Of a DNA stretch of 64,000 nucleotides, positions 9,839 to 18,642 are shown one piece after another. The DNA is from Aliivibrio wodanis. Lineage in GTDB: Bacteria; Pseudomonadota; Gammaproteobacteria; Enterobacterales; Vibrionaceae. The notes beneath the pieces were generated by a model. It was given only the letters and a program-made list of their open reading frames with translations, was not told where the DNA came from and searched no databases. Positions within the stretch are counted from its first letter, which is position 1; each line of letters begins with the position of its first letter. Both the position numbers and the translations under genes were made by a program. The stretch is from the NCBI GenBank assembly GCA_000953695.1, contig LN554846.1:2480001-2544000 (forward strand), given 5' to 3'.

Positions 9839-11458
9839 ATGAACATAACCAATGAACACAGTTGTGACGTTTTAGTCATAGGCAGTGGTGCTGCTGGTCT
9901 TTCACTTGCACTTAGAGTCGCACCACATGGAAAGGTGATCGTTTTAAGTAAAGGCCCTCGTAATGAAGGCTCTACCTACTACGCTCAAGGTGGCATTGCT
10001 GCCGTATTTGATGAAAGTGATACCGTAGAATCTCATGTCGATGATACGCTTGTAGCTGGTGCACATATCTGTGACAAAGATGTTGTCACCTTTATTGCTG
10101 AGAATGCCAAGCATTGCGTTCAATGGTTAATCGATGGCGGTGTTCCTTTTGATCACGATGATGAAAAAGAAACCGACACTACCGATCCAAAATTTCATTT
10201 AACTCGCGAAGGTGGTCATAGTCACCGTCGTATTCTGCATGCTGCAGATGCAACGGGCAAAGCGATGCAGAACTCGCTACAAGACAACGTCCTAAACCAT
10301 CCTAATATTACTATTTTTGAACGCCACAATGCGCTGGACTTAATCACTGAAGATAAAGTTGGTGGAGAAGCAGATAAAGTCGTTGGGGCTTATATTTGGA
10401 ACCGTGATGCTGAGCACGTAGAAACGGTTCGTGCTAAATTTGTTGTGTTAGCAACCGGTGGTGCTTCTAAGGTTTACCAGTATACCTCTAACCCTGATGT
10501 ATCTTCAGGAGATGGCATTGCAATGGCTTGGCGTGCTGGTTGTCGTGTGGCTAACTTAGAATTTAATCAGTTTCACCCTACGTGCTTATTCCATCCTGAT
10601 GCTCGTAATTTCCTAATGACCGAAGCTCTACGCGGCGAAGGCGCTTATTTGCGTCGCCCTGACGGTACACGTTTTATGCCTGATTTTGATGAGCGCGGAG
10701 AGCTTGCTCCTCGTGATGTCGTGGCTCGTGCTATCGACTTTGAAATGAAACGTTTAGGTGCTGACTGCATGTATTTAGACATTAGCCATAAACCTGAAGA
10801 TTTCATTCATCACCACTTCCCTACCATTAATGAAAAACTGCTTTCATTTGGTATTGATATGACTAAAGAACCTATCCCAATTGTACCTGCTGCTCACTAT
10901 ACTTGTGGCGGTGTTATGGTTGATAAACAAGGTCAAACCGATATTGATGGTTTATTTGCGATTGGTGAGGTGAGCTATACGGGACTTCATGGAGCAAACC
11001 GTTTAGCATCTAACTCATTGTTAGAATGCGTTGTTTATGCATGGTCTGCAGCAGAACACATTATTAAAGACATGAATAATCGTGAGCTACCACCATCATT
11101 ACCCGTTTGGGATGAGAGCCAAGTTGAATGTTCAGATGAAGAAGTGGTAATTCAGCATAACTGGCATGAATTACGCTTGTTTATGTGGGATTACATGGGA
11201 ATCGTTCGTACTGATAAGCGTCTAGAGCGAGCACTTCGCCGAATTCAATTATTGAAGCAAGAAACACACGATTATTACAGTAACTTCCGTGTTTCTAATA
11301 ACTTGATCGAACTACGAAACCTGCTTGATGTATCCGAGTTAATGGTACGCTGCGCGATGGAGCGTAAAGAAAGCTGTGGCTTGCATTACACGCTTGACTA
11401 CCCAGAATCTTTGGAAGAGTCAGGGCCGACTATTTTAGTCCCTCAAAACTTTAGTTAA
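9839..11458 (+). CDS. nadB: L-aspartate oxidase
   Basis: FAD enzyme oxidising L-aspartate to iminoaspartate, the first step of de novo NAD synthesis (NadA acts next). The dinucleotide-binding motif [10 protein letters not shown] (13-22) lies at the N-terminus. The active-site stretch [18 protein letters not shown] and the late [16 protein letters not shown] are characteristic. The 539 residues match the family. AGGATAA lies about 10 bases before the ATG. It is divergent from rpoE across about 300 bp, which also hold a possible -10 (TAAAAT, 9802-9807). Confidence 0.97.
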   Translation: MNITNEHSCDVLVIGSGAAGLSLALRVAPHGKVIVLSKGPRNEGSTYYAQGGIAAVFDESDTVESHVDDTLVAGAHICDKDVVTFIAENAKHCVQWLIDGGVPFDHDDEKETDTTDPKFHLTREGGHSHRRILHAADATGKAMQNSLQDNVLNHPNITIFERHNALDLITEDKVGGEADKVVGAYIWNRDAEHVETVRAKFVVLATGGASKVYQYTSNPDVSSGDGIAMAWRAGCRVANLEFNQFHPTCLFHPDARNFLMTEALRGEGAYLRRPDGTRFMPDFDERGELAPRDVVARAIDFEMKRLGADCMYLDISHKPEDFIHHHFPTINEKLLSFGIDMTKEPIPIVPAAHYTCGGVMVDKQGQTDIDGLFAIGEVSYTGLHGANRLASNSLLECVVYAWSAAEHIIKDMNNRELPPSLPVWDESQVECSDEEVVIQHNWHELRLFMWDYMGIVRTDKRLERALRRIQLLKQETHDYYSNFRVSNNLIELRNLLDVSELMVRCAMERKESCGLHYTLDYPESLEESGPTILVPQNFS

Positions 11459-11467
11459 TATTAAATT

Positions 11468-11504
11468 ACATACCCTACACTCTATCGTGGGGTATGTATT
11501 TCTT
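11468..11504 (+). terminator. probable terminator after nadB
   Basis: ACATACCC and its complement GGGTATGT form a stem just past the nadB stop, with about 13 bases between the arms. The following ATTTCTT is only moderately T-rich, so strength is uncertain. Confidence 0.5.
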
Positions 11505-11515
11505 GCTTCCATAAG

Positions 11516-11584
11516 CTAAGGTCAATTCCAATCATTCCCTATTCATTTTTACTGATTTCGTTAGCTGAATTGGTATTACCTTAG
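11516..11584. repeat. imperfect inverted repeat overlapping the 3' end of cptA
   Basis: CTAAGGTCAATTCCAAT at 11516-11532 mirrors ATTGGTATTACCTTAG at 11569-11584 with few mismatches. The right arm contains the cptA stop codon (11576-11578). Its end motif ATTGGTAT is shared with the palindromic element at 54411-54572, so it may be a degraded relative. Confidence 0.5.
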
Positions 11585-11965
11585 CAACACAGCAAGTTGA
11601 TGCTGCTTATTTATACTTATCATATCCCCGAATAAATAAAAGTATTTCTTTGTATACACATTTTTTGCCTGAAGAATACAGACACTTTTACTTATCCAAA
11701 AAACCCGAGTAACAACCCAATCACGGTGATCATCAGACTCTCTTTTAACAAAAGTATAGCTACCCTGTTGATCTAATAATTGATGATAAAGTAAGGCGCA
11801 ATGTTGATATAGAAAATAAAATAGAAGAGGAATGAGAGGAAACGGAAGTGTATTAATTAAAACTATCACCCACCCCAAGTAGAAATAACTACCATATAGA
11901 ATGAGATAGGCGATATGAGAAAAACTAAGCGTTATTTTAACGAAGTTTACTGAGGTTGTGCTCAA
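11576..11965 (-). CDS. cptA: YgfX/CptA-family membrane protein
   Basis: Small inner-membrane protein of the YgfX family, encoded beside SdhE in many gammaproteobacteria. E. coli YgfX has been reported as a toxin (CptA) whose partner is SdhE (CptB); its physiological role is still debated. Two N-terminal membrane helices (about 15-35 and 38-58) are followed by a soluble C-terminus with SKSVCILQAKN. The 129-residue frame opens with TTG at 11963-11965, inside sdhE (29-bp overlap). I see no in-frame ATG at a better position, so translation is probably coupled to sdhE. The family call rests on context plus topology. Confidence 0.75.
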   Translation of the reverse strand: MSTTSVNFVKITLSFSHIAYLILYGSYFYLGWVIVLINTLPFPLIPLLFYFLYQHCALLYHQLLDQQGSYTFVKRESDDHRDWVVTRVFWISKSVCILQAKNVYTKKYFYLFGDMISINKQHQLAVLLR

Positions 11966-12197
11966 CTATCTTATCTACTATAGAAGCATGAGCCAGGTTA
12001 TCACTGCGTCCATGTCCCATAATCCACGTAAACAAATCAGGATCATCACTCTCTAATAATGAGACAAAACTCTGCTGTTCAGCTTCTGTAAGATCTTCAA
12101 AACGTTCATCAAAAAATGGCATGATTACAACATCTAATTCCAGCATCCCACGGCGGCAAGCCCACTTTACTCGTGCTTTTTCTTCGACACTGTACAT
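11937..12197 (-). CDS. sdhE: FAD assembly factor SdhE
   Basis: Small cytoplasmic protein that promotes covalent flavinylation of SdhA (and FrdA). The 86-residue length and the signature RRGMLELD (RGxxE at 16-20) are diagnostic, as are FDERFEDLTEAEQ and DLFTWIMG. The 3' end overlaps cptA by 29 bp, so the pair is one transcription unit. It is divergent from ygfZ, as in related genomes. Confidence 0.95.
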   Translation of the reverse strand: MYSVEEKARVKWACRRGMLELDVVIMPFFDERFEDLTEAEQQSFVSLLESDDPDLFTWIMGHGRSDNLAHASIVDKIVEHNLSKLR

Positions 12198-12385
12198 ACA
12201 GTCCCCTAACGTAAAATATAGAAATAACTGGCTCTGAGTTTATCAGCCTATTTCAATGACAACCATGATCTAAAGTCACAATATTAAGAAGATGAGACAT
12301 AAAACTACTTGTTTCTTTTTACTGACATTTAAAATGCAGACATTTACTATAAAGGGATAACTTAACTAACTATAAGAATTTTCTG

Positions 12386-13339
12386 ATGAGTACTGAATTT
12401 CCAGCATTATCAATAAAAAAAGATGACACATTACCAAATTTCGCTATTTCTAAACTCGAAAATTGGGCATTAATTACCATAGTCGGTAACGACAAAAAAT
12501 CTTACTTACACGGCCAAGTTACCTGTGATGTCGTAGCTTTAGCTCAAGATGAGGTAACTTTTGGTGGTCACTGTGATGCAAAAGGTAAGCTATGGAGTAT
12601 CTTTAATCTCTTTCATCATAACGATGGTTACGCTCTATTTCAGCGTAAAAGTGCTATTGAAACCGAATTAACTGAAATCAAAAAATATGCTGTATTTTCT
12701 AAAGTAGATATCACTATTAGTGATGACATTTTACTTGGCTTTACTGGTCAAGATGCACAAACATGGATTAATGAAAATACAGAAACCCAAGGAGATATGA
12801 GAGTTTCTCAATTTGGTACTTTTGTAAAAATTTCAGATCTACAGTGGTTACTTGTTTCGACCTCAGAACAGAAAGATGCTGTATTTAGTACCTTAACCCA
12901 AGCTGTACTGTGTGATGATTCATTATGGTCTCTTTATAATATCAAACAAGGTTATCCTCAACTAGACGCCTCTTTAAGCAACGATCATATCCCTCAAGCT
13001 ATGAACTTACAGGCAATTGATGGAATTAGCTTTAAAAAAGGGTGTTACACTGGTCAAGAAACGATAGCAAGAGCAAAGTATCGTGGTATGAATAAACGTG
13101 CAATGTACCTATTATCAGGTCAATCAGAACTAGCTCCTGCTGCTGGCGATACAATTGAGCGTAGCGTTGGGGATAATTGGCGCAAAGGAGGCACAATTGT
13201 ATCTGCATTCCGCTATGATGACGGCTATACAGTAGCCTTAGCTATTCTTCCAAATGATCTAGAAGAAGATACAAAATTTAAACATCAAGAAGTTACCTGG
13301 AAAAAAGATACGTTACCGTACTCTTTGGATGATAAATAG
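12386..13339 (+). CDS. ygfZ: tRNA-modifying / Fe-S cluster protein YgfZ
   Basis: Folate-binding protein related to the GcvT fold that supports assembly or repair of some Fe-S enzymes, including MiaB. The universal motif KGCYTGQE contains the conserved Cys220. The N-terminal part carries LHGQVTCDV, typical of the aminomethyltransferase-like fold. The 317 residues fit the family (E. coli 326). It faces sdhE across 188 bp. No terminator directly follows; the next strong one is that of the candidate RNA at 13629-13654. Confidence 0.93.
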   Translation: MSTEFPALSIKKDDTLPNFAISKLENWALITIVGNDKKSYLHGQVTCDVVALAQDEVTFGGHCDAKGKLWSIFNLFHHNDGYALFQRKSAIETELTEIKKYAVFSKVDITISDDILLGFTGQDAQTWINENTETQGDMRVSQFGTFVKISDLQWLLVSTSEQKDAVFSTLTQAVLCDDSLWSLYNIKQGYPQLDASLSNDHIPQAMNLQAIDGISFKKGCYTGQETIARAKYRGMNKRAMYLLSGQSELAPAAGDTIERSVGDNWRKGGTIVSAFRYDDGYTVALAILPNDLEEDTKFKHQEVTWKKDTLPYSLDDK

Positions 13340-13554
13340 GTCATTTCGTAAAATAATAACGTTATAAATATAACGAAGGTAAGTCGCCTATGACTGTATT
13401 GAGACTAAGATTAATTTACATAATTACATTTATTAGTTGATATACAGCTCATAACTCCTAATTTAAGTGTGAATTGTTATTTATTTTTTATGAATAAGTA
13501 GCATTAATGTGTCGCATTAGCTATCTTGTTTATGTGTTCTTTTATTACAAAAGA

Positions 13555-13654
13555 ATGCATAAATTGTTTAACTCCAAACAATTTATCCAATATACCTATA
13601 TATATTGGAAGTGCATCTGTGACTGTTTGCCCGAATTTATTTCGGGCTTTTTTT
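13555..13654 (+). ncRNA. candidate small structured RNA with rho-independent terminator
   Basis: Three perfect hairpins lie in series in a non-coding gap. The first has 11-bp arms ATAAATTGTTT / AAACAATTTAT (13559-13569, 13576-13586) with loop AACTCC. The second has 9-bp arms TCCAATATA / TATATTGGA (13586-13594, 13601-13609). The third is the terminator GCCCGAA / TTCGGGC (13629-13635, 13641-13647) followed by seven T. A short pair ATGCA / TGCAT (13555-13559, 13612-13616) could enclose the first two as a three-way junction. No open frame here has a credible ribosome site. The 5' end and promoter are unknown; it could instead be a structured ygfZ 3' UTR. Confidence 0.45.
13629..13654 (+). terminator. 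strong rho-independent terminator
   Basis: 7-bp GC-rich stem GCCCGAA / TTCGGGC with a 5-base loop and a run of seven T. It ends either the candidate small RNA or the ygfZ transcript. Confidence 0.85.
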
Positions 13655-13818
13655 ATTGTCATAAGACAAATAACGACAGCAGCACTGATGCATTACCTAG
13701 CAATTAAGTAAGTTAAATGATAAAAACCAATAGTAGTTTAGTGTTTAATATCGAATAAAGATCAAATTTAAGACGATAAAAATACAAAAAATGTCTTTAT
13801 CATCACTCTATCCTAATT

Positions 13819-13853
13819 TTGTAACATCAACGTCATCTTTTCTGCTTTATAAT
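13819..13853 (+). promoter_or_regulatory. PhoB-type promoter of the ytfK homologue
   Basis: TTGTAAC-ATCA-ACGTCAT (13819-13836) has the 7-4-7 layout of a Pho box. The second half matches the CTGTCAT consensus in its last five bases; the first half matches more loosely. It ends 11 bases before a perfect TATAAT (13848-13853), and no good -35 is present. That is the arrangement of PhoB-activated promoters. Confidence 0.5.
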
Positions 13854-13911
13854 AGCCTAAAACAAATCAAACACATTTGTAATGCAATATTAATCACTAA
13901 AGGATAACGTG

Positions 13912-14115
13912 ATGCGATTTTTTAAGCACTATGCACCGAGCATGATTGCTAAACATATTAGTCGACTATTTAACGGAAAAATTCATATTCATGGCATCGG
14001 CGAGTTTCGCTTTGAACAAGGAAGATTAATTGTCCCTACTCAAGCTGAGCGTGAACATTATAAAATGATCAAAGAAATTAATTTAGAAGTTGCTCGATTA
14101 AAGCTGTGCTATTAG
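13912..14115 (+). CDS. ytfK: YtfK-like DUF1107 family protein
   Basis: A 67-residue protein matching E. coli YtfK in length and pattern: FFKHYAPSMIAKHISRLF near the start, then a short glycine-containing strand (GIGEFRF), and EINLEVARL near the end. E. coli YtfK promotes the stringent response through SpoT and is induced by phosphate starvation. I assign that role only by family. I chose the ATG at 13912-13914, with AAGGAT seven bases upstream; the preceding GTG would add one residue. It stands alone between a Pho-box-like promoter and a strong terminator. Confidence 0.8.
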   Translation: MRFFKHYAPSMIAKHISRLFNGKIHIHGIGEFRFEQGRLIVPTQAEREHYKMIKEINLEVARLKLCY

Positions 14116-14137
14116 AGTAAATTACTACTGAATAAAT

Positions 14138-14166
14138 AAAAAAGGTAGCTTGAAAGCTACCTTTTT
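14138..14166. terminator. bidirectional terminator between ytfK and ubiI
   Basis: AAAAAAGGTAGCTT and its exact complement AAGCTACCTTTTTT are separated by two bases. The symmetric A and T runs let it terminate ytfK on the plus strand and ubiI on the minus strand. Confidence 0.85.
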
Positions 14167-14202
14167 TGTATTTGTAATACCGACATAAACACTATAAATC
14201 TA

Positions 14203-14239
14203 ATACCAATGCTCAGATATTAGATCATCTATTTATTAC
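14203..14239. repeat. half copy of the dispersed palindromic element, at the ubiI stop
   Basis: ATACCAAT (14203-14210) followed by ATTAGAT-ATCTATTTATTAC repeats the left end of the element at 54411-54572 with few differences. It ends exactly over the ubiI stop codon (14236-14238). TGCTCAG (14210-14216) and CTGAGCA (14243-14249) add a local inverted repeat. Confidence 0.6.
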
Positions 14240-15444
14240 TGCTGAGCAATTTTAGGCAAACGCCCAGAAACACCCAACGCACGCTTTAAACACTCATCTT
14301 TGACTGGTGTTAATTCATTGGTAAGTGACATCCCTATCCCTCTTACCAATTTTTTAATCGGATTTTCGCCAGAAAAAAGTTCTTTGAATCCCTGCATTGA
14401 AGCTATCATTTGCGCTGCTTCAGCTTTTCTCCAGCGCTCAAAAGAACGTAAATTGACTTTAGAACCAATATCTTTGCCTTCTTGATGTAATTCTATAATT
14501 GTTTCAGCTAAGGCGGCTGCATCAGCTAATCCCAGATTCACCCCTTGTCCTGCTAATGGGTGAATGGTGTGTGCTGCATCACCCACAAGGACAACGCGCT
14601 CTTTTACAAAATCTTTGGCGTAGCGCATTTTTAAAGGAAACGCTTGTCGTTCACCTTCAACTTTGCATAAGCCCAGTTGATTATCAAATGCGGCGGTTAG
14701 CTGCTTATTAAACTCTTCTTCTGGCATTGACACTAAATTATCTGCATGAAGAGGATCTAATGACCAAACTATTGAGCTTAAATTTTCCTCGCCTAAAGGA
14801 AGAAAAGCTAATGGTCCTTCTGGTCTGAATATCTGACGAGCAGTTTGGTCATGGTTCTCAATAGTACGAATATTTGCAACAAGAGCACTGTGACCATAAT
14901 CCCAATGCGTTAGTGGGATATCAACTTGATTACGTAACCAGGAGTTAGCACCATCTGCTCCCACAACAAGCTTAGCTGTAATTGCCTTGCCCGACTCTAA
15001 AGTAAGCCATGCCTCACTTTCACCAAACATAATATTACTACAACGTTCTGGTGCTAATAGTGTTACGTTATCTTGCTTTGAAATTGTATCTAATAAGGAG
15101 AGTTGAATAACTCGGTTTTCTACAATATGGCCTAAATTACGTTGAGCGATCTGCTCTGCATCAAAATCAATATGAGCAAAGCTGTCTTGCTCCCATACTT
15201 TCATTGAGGTATAAGGTGCAGCTCTTCGAGATTTGATCCCTTGCCATGCACCTACATTATCTAAGATATTCTCACTGGCCCTGCTGATGGCTGACACTCT
15301 AATATCAGGTAAATCAGCTAATTCAGTCTCAGGTAATTGACTCTCAATAATAGCAATTCTTAATCCACTTTTTTCTAGGGCTGCGGCAACAGTTAAACCA
15401 ACCATGCCACCGCCAATAATTGCAACATCTACACTTCGCATCAT
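14236..15444 (-). CDS. ubiI: 2-polyprenylphenol hydroxylase UbiI (VisC)
   Basis: FAD monooxygenase placing the C5 hydroxyl on the ubiquinone ring under aerobic conditions. The N-terminal Rossmann motif AIIGGGMVGLTVA and the second FAD motif GDAAHTIHPLAGQGVNLGLAD identify the UbiH/UbiF/UbiI family. Among these, position directly after ubiH and length (402 aa) support UbiI. The frame starts with two adjacent ATGs (15444 and 15441). It follows ubiH by two bases. Its 3' end coincides with a dispersed repeat, which may have replaced the original terminus. Confidence 0.93.
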   Translation of the reverse strand: MMRSVDVAIIGGGMVGLTVAAALEKSGLRIAIIESQLPETELADLPDIRVSAISRASENILDNVGAWQGIKSRRAAPYTSMKVWEQDSFAHIDFDAEQIAQRNLGHIVENRVIQLSLLDTISKQDNVTLLAPERCSNIMFGESEAWLTLESGKAITAKLVVGADGANSWLRNQVDIPLTHWDYGHSALVANIRTIENHDQTARQIFRPEGPLAFLPLGEENLSSIVWSLDPLHADNLVSMPEEEFNKQLTAAFDNQLGLCKVEGERQAFPLKMRYAKDFVKERVVLVGDAAHTIHPLAGQGVNLGLADAAALAETIIELHQEGKDIGSKVNLRSFERWRKAEAAQMIASMQGFKELFSGENPIKKLVRGIGMSLTNELTPVKDECLKRALGVSGRLPKIAQQ

Positions 15445-15446
15445 AA

Positions 15447-16634
15447 TTATCTATTCACTCTACCCATTGCTCGTAATGTCAGGGGCTTTAAAAAAGAACG
15501 GAAAGTATCAACAGCACACAAACTCACATTTCTTCCTATAATCATTGGAAATGCATTATTAGCAAAAATAGATACTAGGCCCGCTGTCATTGTTATTGTC
15601 TGTTTTTGATCTTCTTGACGTCGTTTCTGATATTCAGAAAGCACACGATACTCGCCAATATCATCCCCTGATTTATTTGCGATAGTTAAACATTCCGCTA
15701 ATGAAAATACATCTCGGATCCCTAAATTAAACCCCTGGCCTACAATTGGATGAAGTGTTTGGGCCGCATTACCTATTGCTGCAAAACGATGTGATATATG
15801 ACTTTTTTGCCTACGTAACCATAATGGATAATGTGCACGTTTTCCTGTTTTATATAACTTACCTAAACGCCAACCAAACGCTTTTTGTAAATGCTCTAAA
15901 AAGGAATCATCGTCGTAATTTAATATCTGTTGCGATTCTTCAGGGCTTACACACCATACAAGTGAGCTTCGCCCCTGTGACATAGGGAGCAAAGCGAGTG
16001 GGCCATGTTCAGTAAAACGTTCAAACGCTCTTCCTTGAGGGTTAATATCGCTAGTGACATTAGCGATAATCGCCACTTGATGAAAGTTATCGTTTTCACT
16101 ATCAATATTCATATTTTTACATGTCTTTGATTCGGCACCATCGGCTGCAACAATCAAAGAAGCAGTGATCTCATCCCCTGTTGATAAGGTCAATGTAGAT
16201 ACTGCTGTATCACGTTCAATATGAGTAACAGAAGCAGGACAGAGTAAAGTAATATTACTAGATGCTGCTAATGCTTGATGGTAAAAACGTCCAACATCAG
16301 CTAACTCAACCACATAACCTAAACTATCTACATTTAGCTCTTTCGAGGTTAACTCAGTTAACCCCATATGGTGTCTATCTGACACATGAATATGATGAAT
16401 AGGTGTCGTAAATGATTCGAATTCTGACCAAAGCCCAATACCTTTTAATAACTCAGACGTCCCATTAGATAACGCAATGCTTCTTGCGTCATAACCTGGG
16501 TGAAGATCTAAATTCGGCTCTACCGCCTCAATGACAGCAATCGACAAACTGTCTTTATTCATATTTTCAAGAGCTAAAGCCAGCGTTGACCCAGCCATTG
16601 CACCACCCACGATCACTACATCATAATGTGTCAT
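15447..16634 (-). CDS. ubiH: 2-octaprenyl-6-methoxyphenol hydroxylase UbiH
   Basis: FAD monooxygenase hydroxylating C1 of the ubiquinone ring. The FAD-binding VIVGGAMAGSTLALAL is at the N-terminus, and GNAAQTLHPIVGQGFNLGIRD replaces the usual GDAA with GNAA, as E. coli UbiH does. The protein is 395 residues long. It lies 12 bp after ygfB and two bases before ubiI. In E. coli pepP separates ygfB and ubiH; it is absent from this position. Confidence 0.95.
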   Translation of the reverse strand: MTHYDVVIVGGAMAGSTLALALENMNKDSLSIAVIEAVEPNLDLHPGYDARSIALSNGTSELLKGIGLWSEFESFTTPIHHIHVSDRHHMGLTELTSKELNVDSLGYVVELADVGRFYHQALAASSNITLLCPASVTHIERDTAVSTLTLSTGDEITASLIVAADGAESKTCKNMNIDSENDNFHQVAIIANVTSDINPQGRAFERFTEHGPLALLPMSQGRSSLVWCVSPEESQQILNYDDDSFLEHLQKAFGWRLGKLYKTGKRAHYPLWLRRQKSHISHRFAAIGNAAQTLHPIVGQGFNLGIRDVFSLAECLTIANKSGDDIGEYRVLSEYQKRRQEDQKQTITMTAGLVSIFANNAFPMIIGRNVSLCAVDTFRSFLKPLTLRAMGRVNR

Positions 16635-16646
16635 AGCTTTACCTAA

Positions 16647-17216
16647 TTAGTGCACTGTTTTAGAGGCGTCGTTATGTACTTTTTGACCTAATTCAGCATG
16701 AATCGTCAATACACAAATACGAACGTGTTCCATCACTTGCTCAAACAACGCTTCTTGTTCTTCAAGATCATCGTCTTCATCAATCCCTAAGCGTGCAATC
16801 TCTTCTAAATCTAAAAGAGCTTCTTTAAGTGAATCAGAGGCGTTATCCATTTTTAGACCGACTAAGCCAAGCCCTGAAATAAAGTGGTTAACCCACTCAC
16901 TTAAACCGTCTGCGCGATTCATTAGCGTTTCTTTTTCATCAGGAATTAATAGCGATAACGCAATTTTTTCCGACGTCAGTTCTTCTATTGTTGATTGGAA
17001 AGCCTGAGTCCCAACTTGAATAGCGCTGTCTGGCCATCCCATCCCATCATTCGTGTAATCATAAATAAGAGGTTTCCAGGTTTGATCGTCTAACGATAAT
17101 CCACCACTGATCATTCCAGTCAGTAAGCCATGTAACTCTGATGGCGTTACTGCAAGTTTACTGTCCTGTAAGGCTAATTCAACCGCTAGGAATTTTGGCA
17201 TTTTAATTTCGCTCAT
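16647..17216 (-). CDS. ygfB: UPF0149 family protein YgfB
   Basis: Small acidic protein of the YgfB/UPF0149 family. A Pseudomonas homologue influences beta-lactam resistance through AmpDh3, but the general role is unsettled. HGLLTGMISGG near the start, WVNHFISGLGLVGLK in the middle and DEDDDLEEQEALFEQVMEHVR near the end match E. coli YgfB. I prefer the ATG at 17214-17216, which gives 189 residues like the homologue. The frame stays open to 17315 and would add 33 unmatched residues. Confidence 0.9.
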   Translation of the reverse strand: MSEIKMPKFLAVELALQDSKLAVTPSELHGLLTGMISGGLSLDDQTWKPLIYDYTNDGMGWPDSAIQVGTQAFQSTIEELTSEKIALSLLIPDEKETLMNRADGLSEWVNHFISGLGLVGLKMDNASDSLKEALLDLEEIARLGIDEDDDLEEQEALFEQVMEHVRICVLTIHAELGQKVHNDASKTVH

Positions 17217-17455
17217 GAAGACGATCTCTGAATTTATTAATGATGAGGCAATGCTACCACTTTGCGCATTTTCAGAAAACTCACGATCTCTCTCAATTGA
17301 GTATCTTTTCATCATATTGTTGTTTTATTAAGAATATAGTTAACCACTATCAATAAAGATAAGGGAAATACTTGAATCTTATTAGCGCATTTCTTATAGT
17401 TTCGTACACTGTTCACTGACGGCTTGCCTACTCAGTGTAATTCTATAGTTTAACA

Positions 17456-17797
17456 ATGAGTGATGTATTGATGACAAGCCAAGCCGTGCAAGTCCAAATA
17501 TTAGGACGCACCATCAAGGTTAACTGCCCTGCGGGTCAAGAAGCAGCGTTAAAAGAGGCCGCTAAAGATTTAGATAATCGTGTAAATGAATTATCAGAGC
17601 GAACAAAAGTAACCAATACAGAGCAACTATTAACTATCACTTCGTTGAATATCTGCTACGAGTTACATACGACAAAAAAAGAAGCAAATAAACACTCTTC
17701 TGCTGTCTATGATCGTATGGGTTTACTCTCAACGGCCTTAGAAGCAGCAATATCGACAGTTAAACCTAGCCAAACAGAAGAAAATACGGCAGAATAG
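17456..17797 (+). CDS. zapA: cell division protein ZapA
   Basis: Cytoplasmic FtsZ-associated protein that bundles FtsZ filaments at midcell. The N-terminal QVQILGRTIKVNCPAGQEAAL is the ZapA signature, and the C-terminal part forms the dimerising coiled coil. At 113 residues it resembles E. coli ZapA (109). The reading could begin at the ATG six codons later, MTSQAVQVQ. Position opposite ygfB and just before ssrS-fau is the conserved gammaproteobacterial arrangement. Confidence 0.95.
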   Translation: MSDVLMTSQAVQVQILGRTIKVNCPAGQEAALKEAAKDLDNRVNELSERTKVTNTEQLLTITSLNICYELHTTKKEANKHSSAVYDRMGLLSTALEAAISTVKPSQTEENTAE

Positions 17798-17828
17798 CAC
17801 TATCGCTAAGGATAGCAAAAGAATCAAT

Positions 17829-18008
17829 TTTACCCTGAAGTGTTTGTAGGCGGATCTATGTCCCTGAGCCGATAAGCACAAATTAGGGTTAGTATTTATT
17901 TACTATTGAGCAAGCTCGGCTCGTATCGAGAAGCCTACGGTAAATTTTGCTGATCCGCCTTGAACCTAGGGTTCAAGGGCTACGACCACTACGGCACTTT
18001 GGGGTATT
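17829..18008 (+). ncRNA. ssrS: 6S RNA
   Basis: About 180 bases between zapA and fau, where ssrS sits in gammaproteobacteria. Conserved 6S blocks are recognisable: TCCCTGAGCCGATA (17860-17873), GAGCAAGCTCGG, CGAGAAGCC and the 3' block CTTGAACCTAGGGTTCAAGG. The 5' ACCCTGAAGTG pairs with the 3' CACTTTGGGGT to close the long stem. 6S RNA mimics an open promoter and sequesters sigma-70 polymerase in stationary phase. The ends are estimated from the closing stem. Confidence 0.93.
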
Positions 18009-18010
18009 CC

Positions 18011-18592
18011 ATGACATCTCGTCGACATATTCGACAAATGATCCGCAACTCTCGTAATTCTCTTTCTTCTTTACAGCAAACCCAAGCTGCTCACGCTCTG
18101 GTTTTACAGTGTGCTGCTGACCCTAATATCCAACAAGCTCACTCTATTGCAATATATCTTTCAGCCGATGGTGAAATTGATACCTCACTGCTTATTGAAT
18201 GGCTTTGGAAACAGGAAAAGAATATTTATTTACCTGTGATCCACCCTTTCTGTAAAGGTCACTTATTATTCCTTGAATACACAAGTGAAACCCTTTTAGT
18301 TGCCAATAAATACCAAATTCTAGAACCTAAACTCAATAAAAATAAAGTAATCCCTGTTAACGAACTTGATCTAATTATCACTCCTCTTGTGGCGTTCGAT
18401 CACACAGGTAACCGATTAGGAATGGGCGGCGGATATTACGATAGAACTTTAGTCAATTGGAATCAATATCAAAAAGGACCAATGCCAATCGGAATTGCTC
18501 ATACTTGCCAACAAGTAGATATATTACCGACTGAGTCTTGGGATGTTCCTCTTCCTCGTATTATTACTCCCGAGAAAACTTGGCACTGGTAA
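18011..18592 (+). CDS. fau: 5-formyltetrahydrofolate cyclo-ligase
   Basis: ATP-dependent conversion of 5-formyl- to 5,10-methenyltetrahydrofolate. The family motif GMGGGYYDRTL and the N-terminal basic patch (RRHIRQMIRNSR) are present. The ATG at 18011 gives 193 residues, directly after 6S RNA, with which fau is co-transcribed in E. coli. The same frame extends upstream to 17960, but that part lies inside the 6S 3' end and is not expected to be translated. Confidence 0.93.
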   Translation: MTSRRHIRQMIRNSRNSLSSLQQTQAAHALVLQCAADPNIQQAHSIAIYLSADGEIDTSLLIEWLWKQEKNIYLPVIHPFCKGHLLFLEYTSETLLVANKYQILEPKLNKNKVIPVNELDLIITPLVAFDHTGNRLGMGGGYYDRTLVNWNQYQKGPMPIGIAHTCQQVDILPTESWDVPLPRIITPEKTWHW

Positions 18593-18642
18593 ATTTATTT
18601 TTACCCATCAACCATGATTAATCCCCCCCGATGATTAAAAAA

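Noticed and set aside
13507-13711. Two overlapping frames of about 60 codons
   Set aside because: They cross the hairpins and terminator of the candidate RNA and have no ribosome site or recognisable product.
17217-17315. 33-residue N-terminal extension of ygfB
   Set aside because: Not matched in the homologue; an internal ATG gives the standard protein.
17960-18010. N-terminal extension of fau
   Set aside because: It lies inside the 3' end of 6S RNA; the ATG at 18011 gives the family N-terminus.
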